Source of the DNA: an uncultured Clostridia bacterium
Lineage (GTDB): Bacteria > Bacillota > Clostridia > Christensenellales > CAG-138
Direction: 5' to 3'
Length of the DNA: 6,804 nucleotides
Assembly (NCBI GenBank): GCA_937894955.1
Contig: CALAXO010000026.1
Coordinates: 1 to 6,804, forward strand
The notes below the pieces were generated by a model. It saw nothing but the letters and a program-made list of their open reading frames with translations. It was not told where the DNA came from and made no database searches. Positions 1 through 6,078 of this stretch are shown piece by piece. Position 1 is the stretch's first letter; every line of letters begins with the position of its first letter. A program made the translations under genes and the position numbers.

Positions 1-477
1 CTCAACGGTATCCCCGTCTGCGGATTCGACTTCAACAAGCTTTCCGATAACGCCGCTGTCGATAAGCGCGATAAGCTCTCCGAAATCGATGCTTTCAAGC
101 GCAGCATTGCCCTTGACCTGCGGCATTCCCATGCCGATGCGCAACCCGGCCTTAACAAGGGGAATCGGCAGATTGACCTTGACTTTGTCGCCTTCATGGC
201 TGTTGACAATGATTTTGAGCATCATATCGTCAACGCTTTTGCGTTCTTCATCTGCAAGAACAAGCGTCTGCGGCTGCTTTTTTCCGCTCAGCAATTCGTC
301 AACCGTAATTCCGAGAAGCTCTGCAAGCTTGGGCAGAGTCATAACATCCGGGCAGGTAATGTCGTTTTCCCACTTGGAAACAGCCTGAGCCGAAACGGCG
401 AGCTTTGCAGCAAGCTCCTCCTGCGTCATGCCGATCCTGCGCCTGTTTTCTGCGATTCTTGATCCGATTGTGTTCAT
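1..477 (-). CDS. XRE-family HTH transcriptional regulator with C-terminal YvlB/SHOCT-like domain (3' end outside window)
   Basis: The first 159 codons of a gene that continues past the left edge. ATG at 477 is preceded by GGAGG with an 8-nt spacer, which fixes the start. Residues about 7-63 form a classic XRE/Cro-CI helix-turn-helix: MTQEELAAKL is the first helix of the motif, VSAQAVSKWEN is the recognition helix, and PDVMTLPKLAELLGITVDELL closes the domain. A charged linker (about 64-85) leads to a second domain with VKVNLPIPLVKAGLRIG (about 99-115) and a stretch GELIALIDSGVIGKLVEVES (133-152). From memory, this C-terminal pattern belongs to a small domain seen in Firmicute XRE regulators and YvlB-like proteins, whose role is poorly known. 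It should bind DNA as a dimer in the cytoplasm. The gene stands alone behind its own promoter, and a palindrome beside the -10 suggests autoregulation. Its targets cannot be told. The HTH assignment is sure; the naming of the second domain is moderate. Confidence 0.92.
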   Translation of the reverse strand, partial: MNTIGSRIAENRRRIGMTQEELAAKLAVSAQAVSKWENDITCPDVMTLPKLAELLGITVDELLSGKKQPQTLVLADEERKSVDDMMLKIIVNSHEGDKVKVNLPIPLVKAGLRIGMGMPQVKGNAALESIDFGELIALIDSGVIGKLVEVESADGDTVE

Positions 478-557
478 TTGTTTTTCCTCCGAGTGTTGTT
501 TTTTGATGAAGGATGCTGCTGCCGGGCAGCGGTGTCTGCAATCCTTATCATGATGAG

Positions 558-587
558 ATTATAGCACCGTGTTCACGGAAGGCGGAA
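558..587 (-). promoter_or_regulatory. Promoter of the XRE regulator, extended -10 type
   Basis: On the minus strand a perfect extended -10, TGCTATAAT, occupies 566-558 (the TATAAT hexamer is 563-558). The -35 region is weak: TTCCGC at 587-582 with an 18-base spacer. An extended -10 commonly compensates for a poor -35. Transcription should start near 551, giving a leader of about 74 nt before the ATG at 477. This leader contains a short GCTGC/GCAGC hairpin (518-530). Confidence 0.65.
567..578. promoter_or_regulatory. 12-bp palindrome, candidate operator of the XRE regulator
   Basis: CCGTG-TT-CACGG has perfect 5-bp arms and lies in the spacer between the -10 and the weak -35 of the regulator's promoter, its edge 1 base from the TG of the extended -10. 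XRE/Cro-type repressors usually bind such short palindromes, and a protein here would block RNA polymerase. That it is bound by the adjacent regulator is inference from position only. Confidence 0.4.
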
Positions 588-600
588 GCTATGAACGGTT

Positions 601-668
601 GAAATTCGGTCTTTCTCTCAACCTGCGGTTGTAAAAAGACTAAACTTGAGGTTGAGATGCCGAAATTC
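601..668. repeat. Imperfect inverted repeat between the signal peptidase paralog and the regulator promoter
   Basis: A perfect 9-bp arm pair, TCTCAACCT (616-624) and AGGTTGAGA (649-657), can pair around a 24-base loop. An outer arm pair, 601-610 with 659-668, adds about eight further pairs with one mismatch and one G-U. The same 9-mer GAAATTCGG occurs at 601-609 and 662-670. It sits downstream of the signal peptidase operon, where a terminator is expected, but on the minus strand no clear U-tract follows, so an intrinsic terminator is uncertain. It could also be a binding site for a regulator. Confidence 0.45.
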
Positions 669-725
669 GGGCAATAAACCGTGTTAAGTGTCATTTAATC
701 CCCTGCGAACACCTGAAAGCGCGGC

Positions 726-1271
726 TCAGGAGAAAACGGCAATTTCGTTCAAAGGAAAGAGCCGCAGTCGGATTTCGCCGATTATGCGGCTGCGGGGAAT
801 GATGAATGCCTGCACCTGCTGCGGCGCCAACTCGGAACGATCATCGGGCAGCACGAGAAAGCAGTCGGTCGGAATCAATTCCGACAGGTCAATTTCGGAA
901 TCAAACGGCACGGCATAGTCCGATTCATCCAACAGTTTGTTGTCAATATAGATCAACCCGCTGCGAACCGTGAACCGTTCACCCGCAAAAGCAACGATTC
1001 TTCCGATTTCGCGGGTGTGGCTGAGTTTGTTCCCTGTTTTGCAAATCACCGAATCGCCGCGGGAAAATCCGAAGACATATTTGCCGACTCTGTCCGCAAG
1101 CACGCAATCTCCGGCGGCAAAATCACAAAGCCCGCTTTCGGTAATGAAAAACGGGCTGAAGATAACATAAAAAACAAGTGCCGCCGCAAGGGCACAGCCG
1201 CAGACGGCAGCACAGATATCCAACAAACGATATTTAACCGCAGTTGATTTGTTAAAACGCTGGGCAGACAT
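726..1271 (-). CDS. Signal peptidase I paralog lacking the catalytic lysine, probably inactive
   Basis: A 181-residue S26-family protein. One membrane segment spans about residues 16-42, followed by an extracytoplasmic domain. It aligns well with the upstream lepB product: AAGDCVLADRV matches MDGERVLVEKV, SRGDSVI matches QRGDIVI, GRIVAFAGE (90-98) matches KRIIAFGGE, and GLIYIDNKLLDES matches GFVYIDGKMLDET. By this alignment Ser46 falls on the catalytic serine, although the next residue is Gly rather than Met, while the general-base Lys is replaced by Gly90. The box E motif GDNRxxSxDSR has become PDDRSELAPQQ (142-152). It is therefore unlikely to cleave signal peptides. The start ATG overlaps the lepB stop codon as TGATG, with GGGAG 9 bases upstream, so the two are made from one mRNA and probably translationally coupled. 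Staphylococcal SpsA, a dead paralog beside active SpsB, is a known precedent. Role unknown; a partner or regulator of the active enzyme is a guess. Confidence 0.85.
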   Translation of the reverse strand: MSAQRFNKSTAVKYRLLDICAAVCGCALAAALVFYVIFSPFFITESGLCDFAAGDCVLADRVGKYVFGFSRGDSVICKTGNKLSHTREIGRIVAFAGERFTVRSGLIYIDNKLLDESDYAVPFDSEIDLSELIPTDCFLVLPDDRSELAPQQVQAFIIPRSRIIGEIRLRLFPLNEIAVFS

Positions 1272-1945
1272 CAGTATATGCTCCCGCCGCGGTCAAGGGG
1301 CCAAATGCGGCAGCGCGCCTTGCCGAGGACGTTTTCAAGGGGGATTGCGTTTACATCATCCGCACGGCTGTCATGTGAATTGTTGCGGTTGTCGCCCATC
1401 ACAAAAACACAGCCCTCGGGCACGGTGTATACGCCGTTAACGCTGCCGACGGAACGGATGCGCATACTCGGACGGATTTTTCCGTACCATTCGCCGGCAT
1501 ATTCGGTTTCGTCAAGCATTTTGCCGTCGATGTAAACAAAACCGTCACGTATTTCGATTGTTTCGCCGCCGAAGGCAATGATGCGCTTAACAAAGCATTC
1601 GTTTCGGTTCGGAAAGCGAACAATGACGATATCCCCGCGCTGAGGTTCATTGAACCAGTAGCTGACCTTCTCAACAAGCACGCGTTCGCCGTCCATGAGC
1701 GTTGTTTGCATGGATTCGCCGTCAACAATGGTGGGTTCAACGATAAAGCTGCGCAGCGCAAGTGCGCCGATAATAACGCTGAGCAGCGTCAGCAAAAAGC
1801 GAAAGTAAGAAATATTGCGGTAGCTGCTGTCTTTTTTGTGCAGTTTATCGACTGCATCGGAAAAAAAGCTGTTTTTTCTGCGCGTGCGCTTGTCGGCGCG
1901 TGTTTTAGTCGGTTTTTCCCGTTCCTGTTCAATGAGCTTTTCCAT
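1271..1945 (-). CDS. lepB: Signal peptidase I
   Basis: A 224-residue type I signal peptidase (S26 family) that cleaves signal peptides from exported proteins at the outer face of the cytoplasmic membrane. A strongly charged cytoplasmic segment (1-45, many Lys/Arg) precedes one membrane anchor at about 50-69. All family boxes are present: GESMQTTL with catalytic Ser78, QRGDIVIV (102-109), VKRIIAFGGE with general-base Lys120, and GDNRNNSHDSR (184-194). The length is usual for Gram-positive enzymes. I chose ATG at 1945; a TTG twelve bases upstream (1957) would add four residues, but its AGGA abuts the codon, whereas the same AGGA lies about 12 bases before the ATG. The DUF951 gene lies 62 bases upstream on the same strand and the paralog overlaps the stop codon, so all three are probably one operon. 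Confidence 0.96.
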   Translation of the reverse strand: MEKLIEQEREKPTKTRADKRTRRKNSFFSDAVDKLHKKDSSYRNISYFRFLLTLLSVIIGALALRSFIVEPTIVDGESMQTTLMDGERVLVEKVSYWFNEPQRGDIVIVRFPNRNECFVKRIIAFGGETIEIRDGFVYIDGKMLDETEYAGEWYGKIRPSMRIRSVGSVNGVYTVPEGCVFVMGDNRNNSHDSRADDVNAIPLENVLGKARCRIWPLDRGGSIY

Positions 1946-2007
1946 GTATATTACCAATCCTGTTTAATTCAAAATTTGTTAATTCGATTGCGATGTTTGT
2001 CCGTGTC

Positions 2008-2241
2008 TCAATCGGGGGCGTTGAGTGCCGTTTCGGTGCGGCCTGCATCGGAATCTGCTTGGGCAGTGATGCGTTTTGCACTGCGCATGAAATCCATGCG
2101 GTCAAGCATGATAACCCTGCCGCAATGTGTGCAGCGCAGTTTAATATCCGCTCCGCAGCGCGTAATCTCCCACTCGTTCGCTCCGCAGGCATGGTTCTTT
2201 CGCATTTGAACTTTGTCGCCGAGATTGAATTCCGTCAGCAT
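2008..2241 (-). CDS. DUF951 family protein, small Cys-rich (zinc-ribbon-like)
   Basis: A 77-residue protein. FNLGDKVQMRKNHACGANEWEITRCGADIKLRCTHCG-type sequence (5-41) followed by RVIMLDRMDFMRSAKRI (42-58) is the hallmark of the DUF951 family, which is widespread in Firmicutes, usually about 60-65 residues long, and of no settled function. His17, Cys19, Cys37 and Cys40 could bind zinc, and the fold suggests a nucleic-acid-binding ribbon, which is inference. The last 19 residues are a polar tail outside the family core. Two in-frame ATGs are close: the one at 2241 has GGAG at an ideal 9-base spacing, while the one at 2247 is only 3 bases from it, so 2241 is preferred. It is the first gene after the promoter near 2360 and is followed by lepB. 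Confidence 0.9.
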   Translation of the reverse strand: MLTEFNLGDKVQMRKNHACGANEWEITRCGADIKLRCTHCGRVIMLDRMDFMRSAKRITAQADSDAGRTETALNAPD

Positions 2242-2356
2242 TTGCATGTTCTCCGATCGTTTGGCCGTTGCACGGCGTCCGCAGACTGCCCGCAGGAATC
2301 GCCGCAAGCGCCTGCAAGCACTCTCCGCACGGGGTGTCGGTTCGGCTGTTCATTTT

Positions 2357-2365
2357 ATTATATCA
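2357..2365 (-). promoter_or_regulatory. Extended -10 promoter of the DUF951-lepB operon
   Basis: The minus strand reads TGATATAAT, a perfect TGnTATAAT extended -10, at 2365-2357. No good -35 is visible; TTCCAT at 2385-2380 is poor. Transcription should start near 2350, leaving about 110 nt of leader before the ATG at 2241. This is the only clear promoter seen upstream of the three-gene operon. Confidence 0.65.
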
Positions 2366-2484
2366 CATCTATGCAAAAAATGGAACACGAATCGCGGCAA
2401 AGATTTGACATTGGTGAAAAAGAATAACGGGACGGGCGGCATCCGGACATGCTTTTCGGCTTTCGGCTGAGCTTTAAATGTTTT

Positions 2485-2521
2485 GCGCACCCTGTCGAGC
2501 AGATGACCGACGAGGGTGCGC
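2485..2521. repeat. Strong hairpin, GC-rich 9 bp plus 4 bp
   Basis: GCGCACCCT (2485-2493) pairs perfectly with AGGGTGCGC (2513-2521). GTCG (2494-2497) pairs with CGAC (2508-2511) across a one-base bulge (G2512), leaving a 10-base loop. Neither strand has a U-tract after the stem, so it does not look like an ordinary intrinsic terminator, although it lies where the portal gene's transcript should end. It may be a structured RNA, an RNA-processing site, or part of a dispersed intergenic repeat. Confidence 0.6.
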
Positions 2522-2650
2522 TATCAATAAGGAGGAGTCCCATATAACATTATTTGCAGTTCTGGGTCAATAATTCATAAAACGGATTATATATTATTGC
2601 CGATAAATCTACTGCGTTGAGGGATAACCGGGCTGCTTTTGAAACGGCGT

Positions 2651-2666
2651 TATTTCCCGGGAAATA
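2651..2666. repeat. Perfect 16-bp palindrome downstream of the portal gene
   Basis: TATTTCCCGGGAAATA is its own reverse complement and begins 34 bases beyond the portal stop codon. With no loop it is a better protein-binding site (operator-like) than an RNA hairpin, and no U-tract follows on the minus strand. Function unknown. Confidence 0.5.
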
Positions 2667-2699
2667 GCTGCACCGATGTCGAAAATTTTCCTGCCCTAA

Positions 2700-4292
2700 T
2701 CAGGCGCGACCCGCGGGTGCAAGCTTCATAAGCTCAATCGCCTGATCTTTGCCGTCGAAAATCAAAAGCTGAAGACCGACTTCGGGTGTTATCATGCCCG
2801 CTTCAACAAGGCGGAAGACGGTATCATTGTTATTGATTACCGAAAATGCGTTTTCTTTAACGACTTTAACGGTGACGCGGAACTCGGCAGGCAGGTTCTT
2901 CATGCTTTTCACGGCATCGTCAATGGCTTTTATTCTTCCAAGGTCAATGCCCATATCGCCCGTAATCGATGAAAGCTCACGGAAACAGCGTTTCGAAAGC
3001 GCGAACTCACGTTCTACTTCAAGCTCCTGACTCACGGCCTTGCGGAATGCAGCATGTATGCTGCGCGCTGCCATACGGGAACGCTTGCTGCTTGCTTCCT
3101 GAAGGGCAGCTATCGCAGTGCCGCTTGTGACGCCTGCGTGGGTCATGCCGCGCGCAAATTCGTTTGCACCGGATTCTTCCTTGATGGAATTGCGCATTTC
3201 CGAAATGTATTGCAGCATATAAGAAGGAAGCGGAGCCGTGCTGAACCATGTTATGCCGTTCAGGTTATCACCCGTGTGAACCTCTTTGGACCAGTCGCGC
3301 AGGTCGGCGGGATCAAACCCGCTTGCGCCTGTTATCAAAAGCTTGTTGTGACTTGCAAGCAGGGCGTTTTTCATCACGATTTGATCAAGCTTATCGGAAT
3401 AAATCTGTGCCGTGCAGAACATGTCAACAAAACCGTAACCGAGGCAGCTGCCTTTGCGCTCAAAAAGCGTTGTGACAACAAACGGATATTCGCCGTGTGC
3501 GAAATAGCCCTCTTTTTTTACTCGGCGGCTGTCCTCAAGCTTCATTCCGCCCGCAAGCTTGATCATATGAACACGGTGTTTCCCTGCTTTGGAATCGTAT
3601 TCACGCAGCCAGCATTCGATTAAAAGTATGCTTTTTGAAAACGCGGGGGAAATGATTTCATCCGTTGCGGTGTCAAGCATGAACCCGTCCTCCCGAAGTT
3701 CCGCCGCCTGTTTCGGATAATGCTGCATGAACCAGTCGCGCGTGTGATGCGTGAATCTGAACACGGCGCGGCTGTCCTGAAGGTCGCTGCACAGCGGGTC
3801 GAACATAACGGTGCGGTTGTCAACGTGCTTTATGTACGCTCCGCCGATTCCGCCGTTCGCATCCGGATCAAAGCCGACTTGCTGCACGCTGTATCCGCCG
3901 ACAAGCAGGTCGTGCGTCAACTTTGCGTATTCATCGTCATAGGCGCATCTGAGGTGATTTTCACGTATTATTCGGGTCATAAGCTCTGCAAGCTCGTCAT
4001 ATTCCCTGCTGTCCGCACTGATTATCGCCTCCGGCAGGTAATCGATAAGATCCGCCCGAACGTTTTCAACGGTGCTTTGGATTATCGGTGTCACGGGACG
4101 CGGCTCGCCGGCATCCTTTTGGGGAATATCGCCCCAATGGTCGCCGCGGTACATTCTTTCGCATCGGTCAAGCCGCGCGCGTTCGGCTGCGTATGCATCG
4201 TAGTATTCTCTGAAAAGCGTATAAAGCTTTTCCGTTTCTTCCGCTTCGGCGGGCTTTGCCGCTGCCTGCGGAGGAAGTATGATATTGTTCAT
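2700..4292 (-). CDS. Phage portal protein
   Basis: A complete 530-residue portal protein. In a phage, twelve copies form the ring at one capsid vertex through which DNA is packaged and ejected, and which docks the terminase. The N-terminal region has an acidic helix and the pattern ERMYRGDHWGD (about 45-55) then a TPIIQSTVENVRADLIDYLPEAII stretch (about 68-91). The C-terminal half has SGTAIAALQEASSKRSRMAARSI (about 387-409), a helix-rich segment typical of portal stem and clip regions in Clostridia phages. Length fits P22-like or SPP1-like portals; I cannot decide which. ATG at 4292 has AAAGGA 8 bases upstream. The gene starts 41 bases after the terminase stop, the standard phage order. Unusually, no protease, capsid or head-tail gene follows: the next gene downstream is the host-type DUF951 gene. 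The frame is intact, without stops or frameshifts. Confidence 0.92.
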   Translation of the reverse strand: MNNIILPPQAAAKPAEAEETEKLYTLFREYYDAYAAERARLDRCERMYRGDHWGDIPQKDAGEPRPVTPIIQSTVENVRADLIDYLPEAIISADSREYDELAELMTRIIRENHLRCAYDDEYAKLTHDLLVGGYSVQQVGFDPDANGGIGGAYIKHVDNRTVMFDPLCSDLQDSRAVFRFTHHTRDWFMQHYPKQAAELREDGFMLDTATDEIISPAFSKSILLIECWLREYDSKAGKHRVHMIKLAGGMKLEDSRRVKKEGYFAHGEYPFVVTTLFERKGSCLGYGFVDMFCTAQIYSDKLDQIVMKNALLASHNKLLITGASGFDPADLRDWSKEVHTGDNLNGITWFSTAPLPSYMLQYISEMRNSIKEESGANEFARGMTHAGVTSGTAIAALQEASSKRSRMAARSIHAAFRKAVSQELEVEREFALSKRCFRELSSITGDMGIDLGRIKAIDDAVKSMKNLPAEFRVTVKVVKENAFSVINNNDTVFRLVEAGMITPEVGLQLLIFDGKDQAIELMKLAPAGRA

Positions 4293-4333
4293 TTTAAGTA
4301 TCCTTTCCTGTTTTTCTGTATCGAGAGATGAAT

Positions 4334-5683
4334 TTACAGCCAGCCCGAAGCTCGTTCCGGCACGGAAAGAGGGTCATATGCGCGTGCCTTTTTAACAATC
4401 GGCTGCTGACTTCGGCGCGGGCGGCTCATAAGGCCGTAGCGCAAAGCTTCCGGCGCGTGGTCATTGCCGTCGGCCGCGTCTTCGCAATTACATTTGTCAT
4501 ATTGCAAAAGGGGAAGCTGGCGAATCAAATTTTCGCAGGTGTCGAAGCATTGCCACATGGGCTGCCTGCCGTTGTTTGCAGTTTCAAACCGCGGCGCAAG
4601 GTATTCGCGGAGGCAGTTCCAGCCCGCGATCCTTGAATTGTCCGCAGGCGTGAGCGGCATTCCGGCGGCCGCAAAAAGTTCTGCAAGCGTTTCGCCTTCA
4701 AACCCGCCGTTTGCGGAAAGCACCGCGCCGCGCTTTTGCCACATATCGGGTGATGCAACGGTGTAGGCAATGTTTTCTCCGCGGCTCAGTTCAACGGCGC
4801 GCCGTGCAACATCGCCCGCAAGTGTTTGCCGAACATACAGTTCACGATAGGTGAAAACCCTGCCTTCGCCGTCCGCCGCATGCCAAAGCACGCAGCAGGG
4901 GTCGTTATACCCCCAGTCCATCGAACGGAATCGGCGCCACCAATGCGGAATTTCAAACGGTGCAACAACGTGCTTTTCACGCGAAAACTCGCGGAAGTAC
5001 TGCCCTGCGTGAACATCCCAGTCGCCGTCAAGGTGCGCCCTCCGCAGCTCTTCGGGCAGGGCAAGAAGCTGCTTCACATAATCCGGATCGGCATTCATAA
5101 GAATTCTGTTGTCATAGATTTTTGCGGGAATGAAATTGTAATCCTCTGCATTCTCACCCTGCTGATACTGTCTGTCGATAAACAACCGCTTCACCCATGC
5201 ATGGCCGACGTTGCCGGGGTTGCATGTGTAATACATGCGCGGCGAAATATCCGTTCGTGTCGTGCGGTTGCAGGTCGTCAAAAAACGCATTTGTTCTTCC
5301 GTAAAGTGCGTTGCTTCCTCCATGCCGATGATTGCATATTCCTGCCCCTGATATTGGTAAACATCCAGCGCCGTGTCGCAATAACCGAGTTTGATTCGCG
5401 ACCCGTTGGGGAACCTGAACACGCGTTCGGTTGAATTATAGGGCGCAATGCCGTAAAGCTCCCTTTGCAGGGGAATGATGTGGTTCTCGCGCAGCTCCGG
5501 CAGCGTTCGACGCAAAAGCAGAAGGTTCAGTTCGGGATATCGCAGCGCAAGAAGCACAAATTTGCGGCGCATGGCCCAGCTTTTGCCGCCGCCGCGCGCT
5601 CCGCCGTAGGCCGTGTGCCTTGCGCGGGAAAGAAAAAATTCACGCTGCCGAGAATTCGGCGTGCCGTGAAGGATAAGTTTCAT
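4334..5683 (-). CDS. terL: Phage terminase large subunit (ATPase and nuclease)
   Basis: A complete 449-residue TerL, the motor that cuts phage DNA and drives it into the procapsid through the portal. The ATPase domain has Walker A GGARGGGKS (27-35), Walker B YAIIGMEEATH with the catalytic acid pair (116-126), and a coupling motif TCNPGN (153-158) followed by GHAWVKRLFI. The RNase H-like nuclease domain shows its metal-binding acids: SMDWGYND (254-261), ASPDMW with Asp313, and GNDHAPEALRYGL (406-418) with Asp408. All key residues are therefore kept. The start ATG at 5683 is the first start after an in-frame TAA just upstream; AAGGA lies 12 bases before it, somewhat far. Upstream is a leader of about 350 nt and a promoter near 6045; the portal follows. 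No classical TerS precedes it on the same strand; the nearest candidate is the divergent gene at 6236. Base composition looks like the host genes. Confidence 0.96.
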   Translation of the reverse strand: MKLILHGTPNSRQREFFLSRARHTAYGGARGGGKSWAMRRKFVLLALRYPELNLLLLRRTLPELRENHIIPLQRELYGIAPYNSTERVFRFPNGSRIKLGYCDTALDVYQYQGQEYAIIGMEEATHFTEEQMRFLTTCNRTTRTDISPRMYYTCNPGNVGHAWVKRLFIDRQYQQGENAEDYNFIPAKIYDNRILMNADPDYVKQLLALPEELRRAHLDGDWDVHAGQYFREFSREKHVVAPFEIPHWWRRFRSMDWGYNDPCCVLWHAADGEGRVFTYRELYVRQTLAGDVARRAVELSRGENIAYTVASPDMWQKRGAVLSANGGFEGETLAELFAAAGMPLTPADNSRIAGWNCLREYLAPRFETANNGRQPMWQCFDTCENLIRQLPLLQYDKCNCEDAADGNDHAPEALRYGLMSRPRRSQQPIVKKARAYDPLSVPERASGWL

Positions 5684-6036
5684 GCATTCGGTGCATCCTT
5701 TCGGTTATGAATTTTTGCAGAGAATCAGCAAAGCCGCGCCGCCGTTCCGCCGCATTTTCGGGGTATGCGTCCTCACCTTCGGGGCAGTGAGGTTTTGCAG
5801 GCGAAATTCGGCCTGCCCGACGCCGCAGAGCCGCACGAGTGAACGGAGTTCCGATTCATTCGAACGGCTTGCTCGGCAGAAACTCTGTCTGCTTGGAACT
5901 GCTCTGCTTCAGATTCCACGGGCTTTGCGTTGGCTTTTTCATATTTTGGGAATCTTTGAACAGTTTTAAATCAAAGTTCCCCGGGCAAAGGCAAAATGAG
6001 TGCATCCGCACGGCGGAAGGCCGCATTTGCTGCCCT
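5684..6036 (-). other. Structured leader of the terminase-portal transcript, no gene
   Basis: This roughly 350-base stretch between the promoter and terL has no credible coding frame. On the minus strand it can fold into a row of small hairpins: 5954-5976 (CTTTGA/TCAAAG), 5895-5917 (7 bp with one bulge), 5876-5892 (GCAGA/TCTGC), 5837-5861 (10 pairs around a 4-base loop, one mismatch and one bulge), 5797-5816 (GCAGGC/GCCTGC) and 5771-5792 (CCTCAC/GTGAGG). No known riboswitch is recognised and no U-tract terminator is seen. Frames that are open for 60 or so codons here have no ribosome binding site. Confidence 0.4.
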
Positions 6037-6042
6037 AATAAT

Positions 6043-6072
6043 ATTATAACACTCTGCTCTTGCAATCGGCAA
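6043..6072 (-). promoter_or_regulatory. Promoter of the terL-portal pair
   Basis: The minus strand has an extended -10, TGTTATAAT, at 6051-6043 and a -35, TTGCCG (four of six consensus bases), at 6072-6067, with an 18-base spacer. The start should lie near 6036. It is the best promoter seen upstream of terL and is of ordinary housekeeping type. Confidence 0.65.
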
Positions 6073-6078
6073 TTGCAA
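6060..6078. promoter_or_regulatory. Inverted repeat over the -35 of the terL promoter, candidate operator
   Basis: TTGCAAT (6060-6066), five bases, then ATTGCAA (6072-6078) form a perfect 7-bp inverted repeat. It covers the -35 element of the minus-strand promoter, so a protein bound here would block it. No poly-U follows on either strand in the terminator sense. Binding by any particular regulator is unknown. Confidence 0.45.

Larger units (their letters stand above)
2366..2699. other. Intergenic region between the phage-like module and the host operon
   Basis: About 330 bases with no convincing gene. It holds the strong hairpin at 2485-2521, a Shine-Dalgarno-like AAGGAGGAG on the plus strand at 2529-2537 without a start codon at a useful distance, the palindrome at 2651-2666, and an AT-rich stretch (about 2570-2608). 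A possible weak minus-strand promoter (TTGACC at 2570-2565, TATATG at 2546-2541, 18-base spacer) would start a transcript at the hairpin. An open frame of 61 codons on the minus strand (2358-2543) lacks a ribosome binding site and is not called. Confidence 0.6.

Noticed and set aside
299..541. 80-codon minus-strand frame overlapping the regulator
   Set aside because: It is out of frame with the clear XRE helix-turn-helix protein that starts at 477 behind a perfect GGAGG.
1946..1957. TTG start four codons upstream for lepB
   Set aside because: The AGGA directly touches the TTG, too close for initiation; the ATG at 1945 is better placed.
2213..2470. Plus-strand frame ending in a GGIRT-like string, reminiscent of translated tRNA or repeat regions
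   Set aside because: I looked for a tRNA here on both strands and found no T-arm (GGTTCGAATCC-like) or acceptor stem; the frame overlaps DUF951 in antisense.
2358..2543. Possible 61-residue gene on the minus strand
   Set aside because: No ribosome binding site before the ATG; it runs through the strong hairpin and the promoter of the next operon; the composition is not protein-like.
3720..4331. Open frame of 203 codons on the plus strand opposite the portal gene
   Set aside because: It is antisense to a clear portal protein, has no recognisable domain or ribosome binding site, and is explained by the GC-rich codon pattern of the real gene. Other long plus-strand frames at 3054-3623, 4826-5434 and 1706-2209 were rejected for the same reason.
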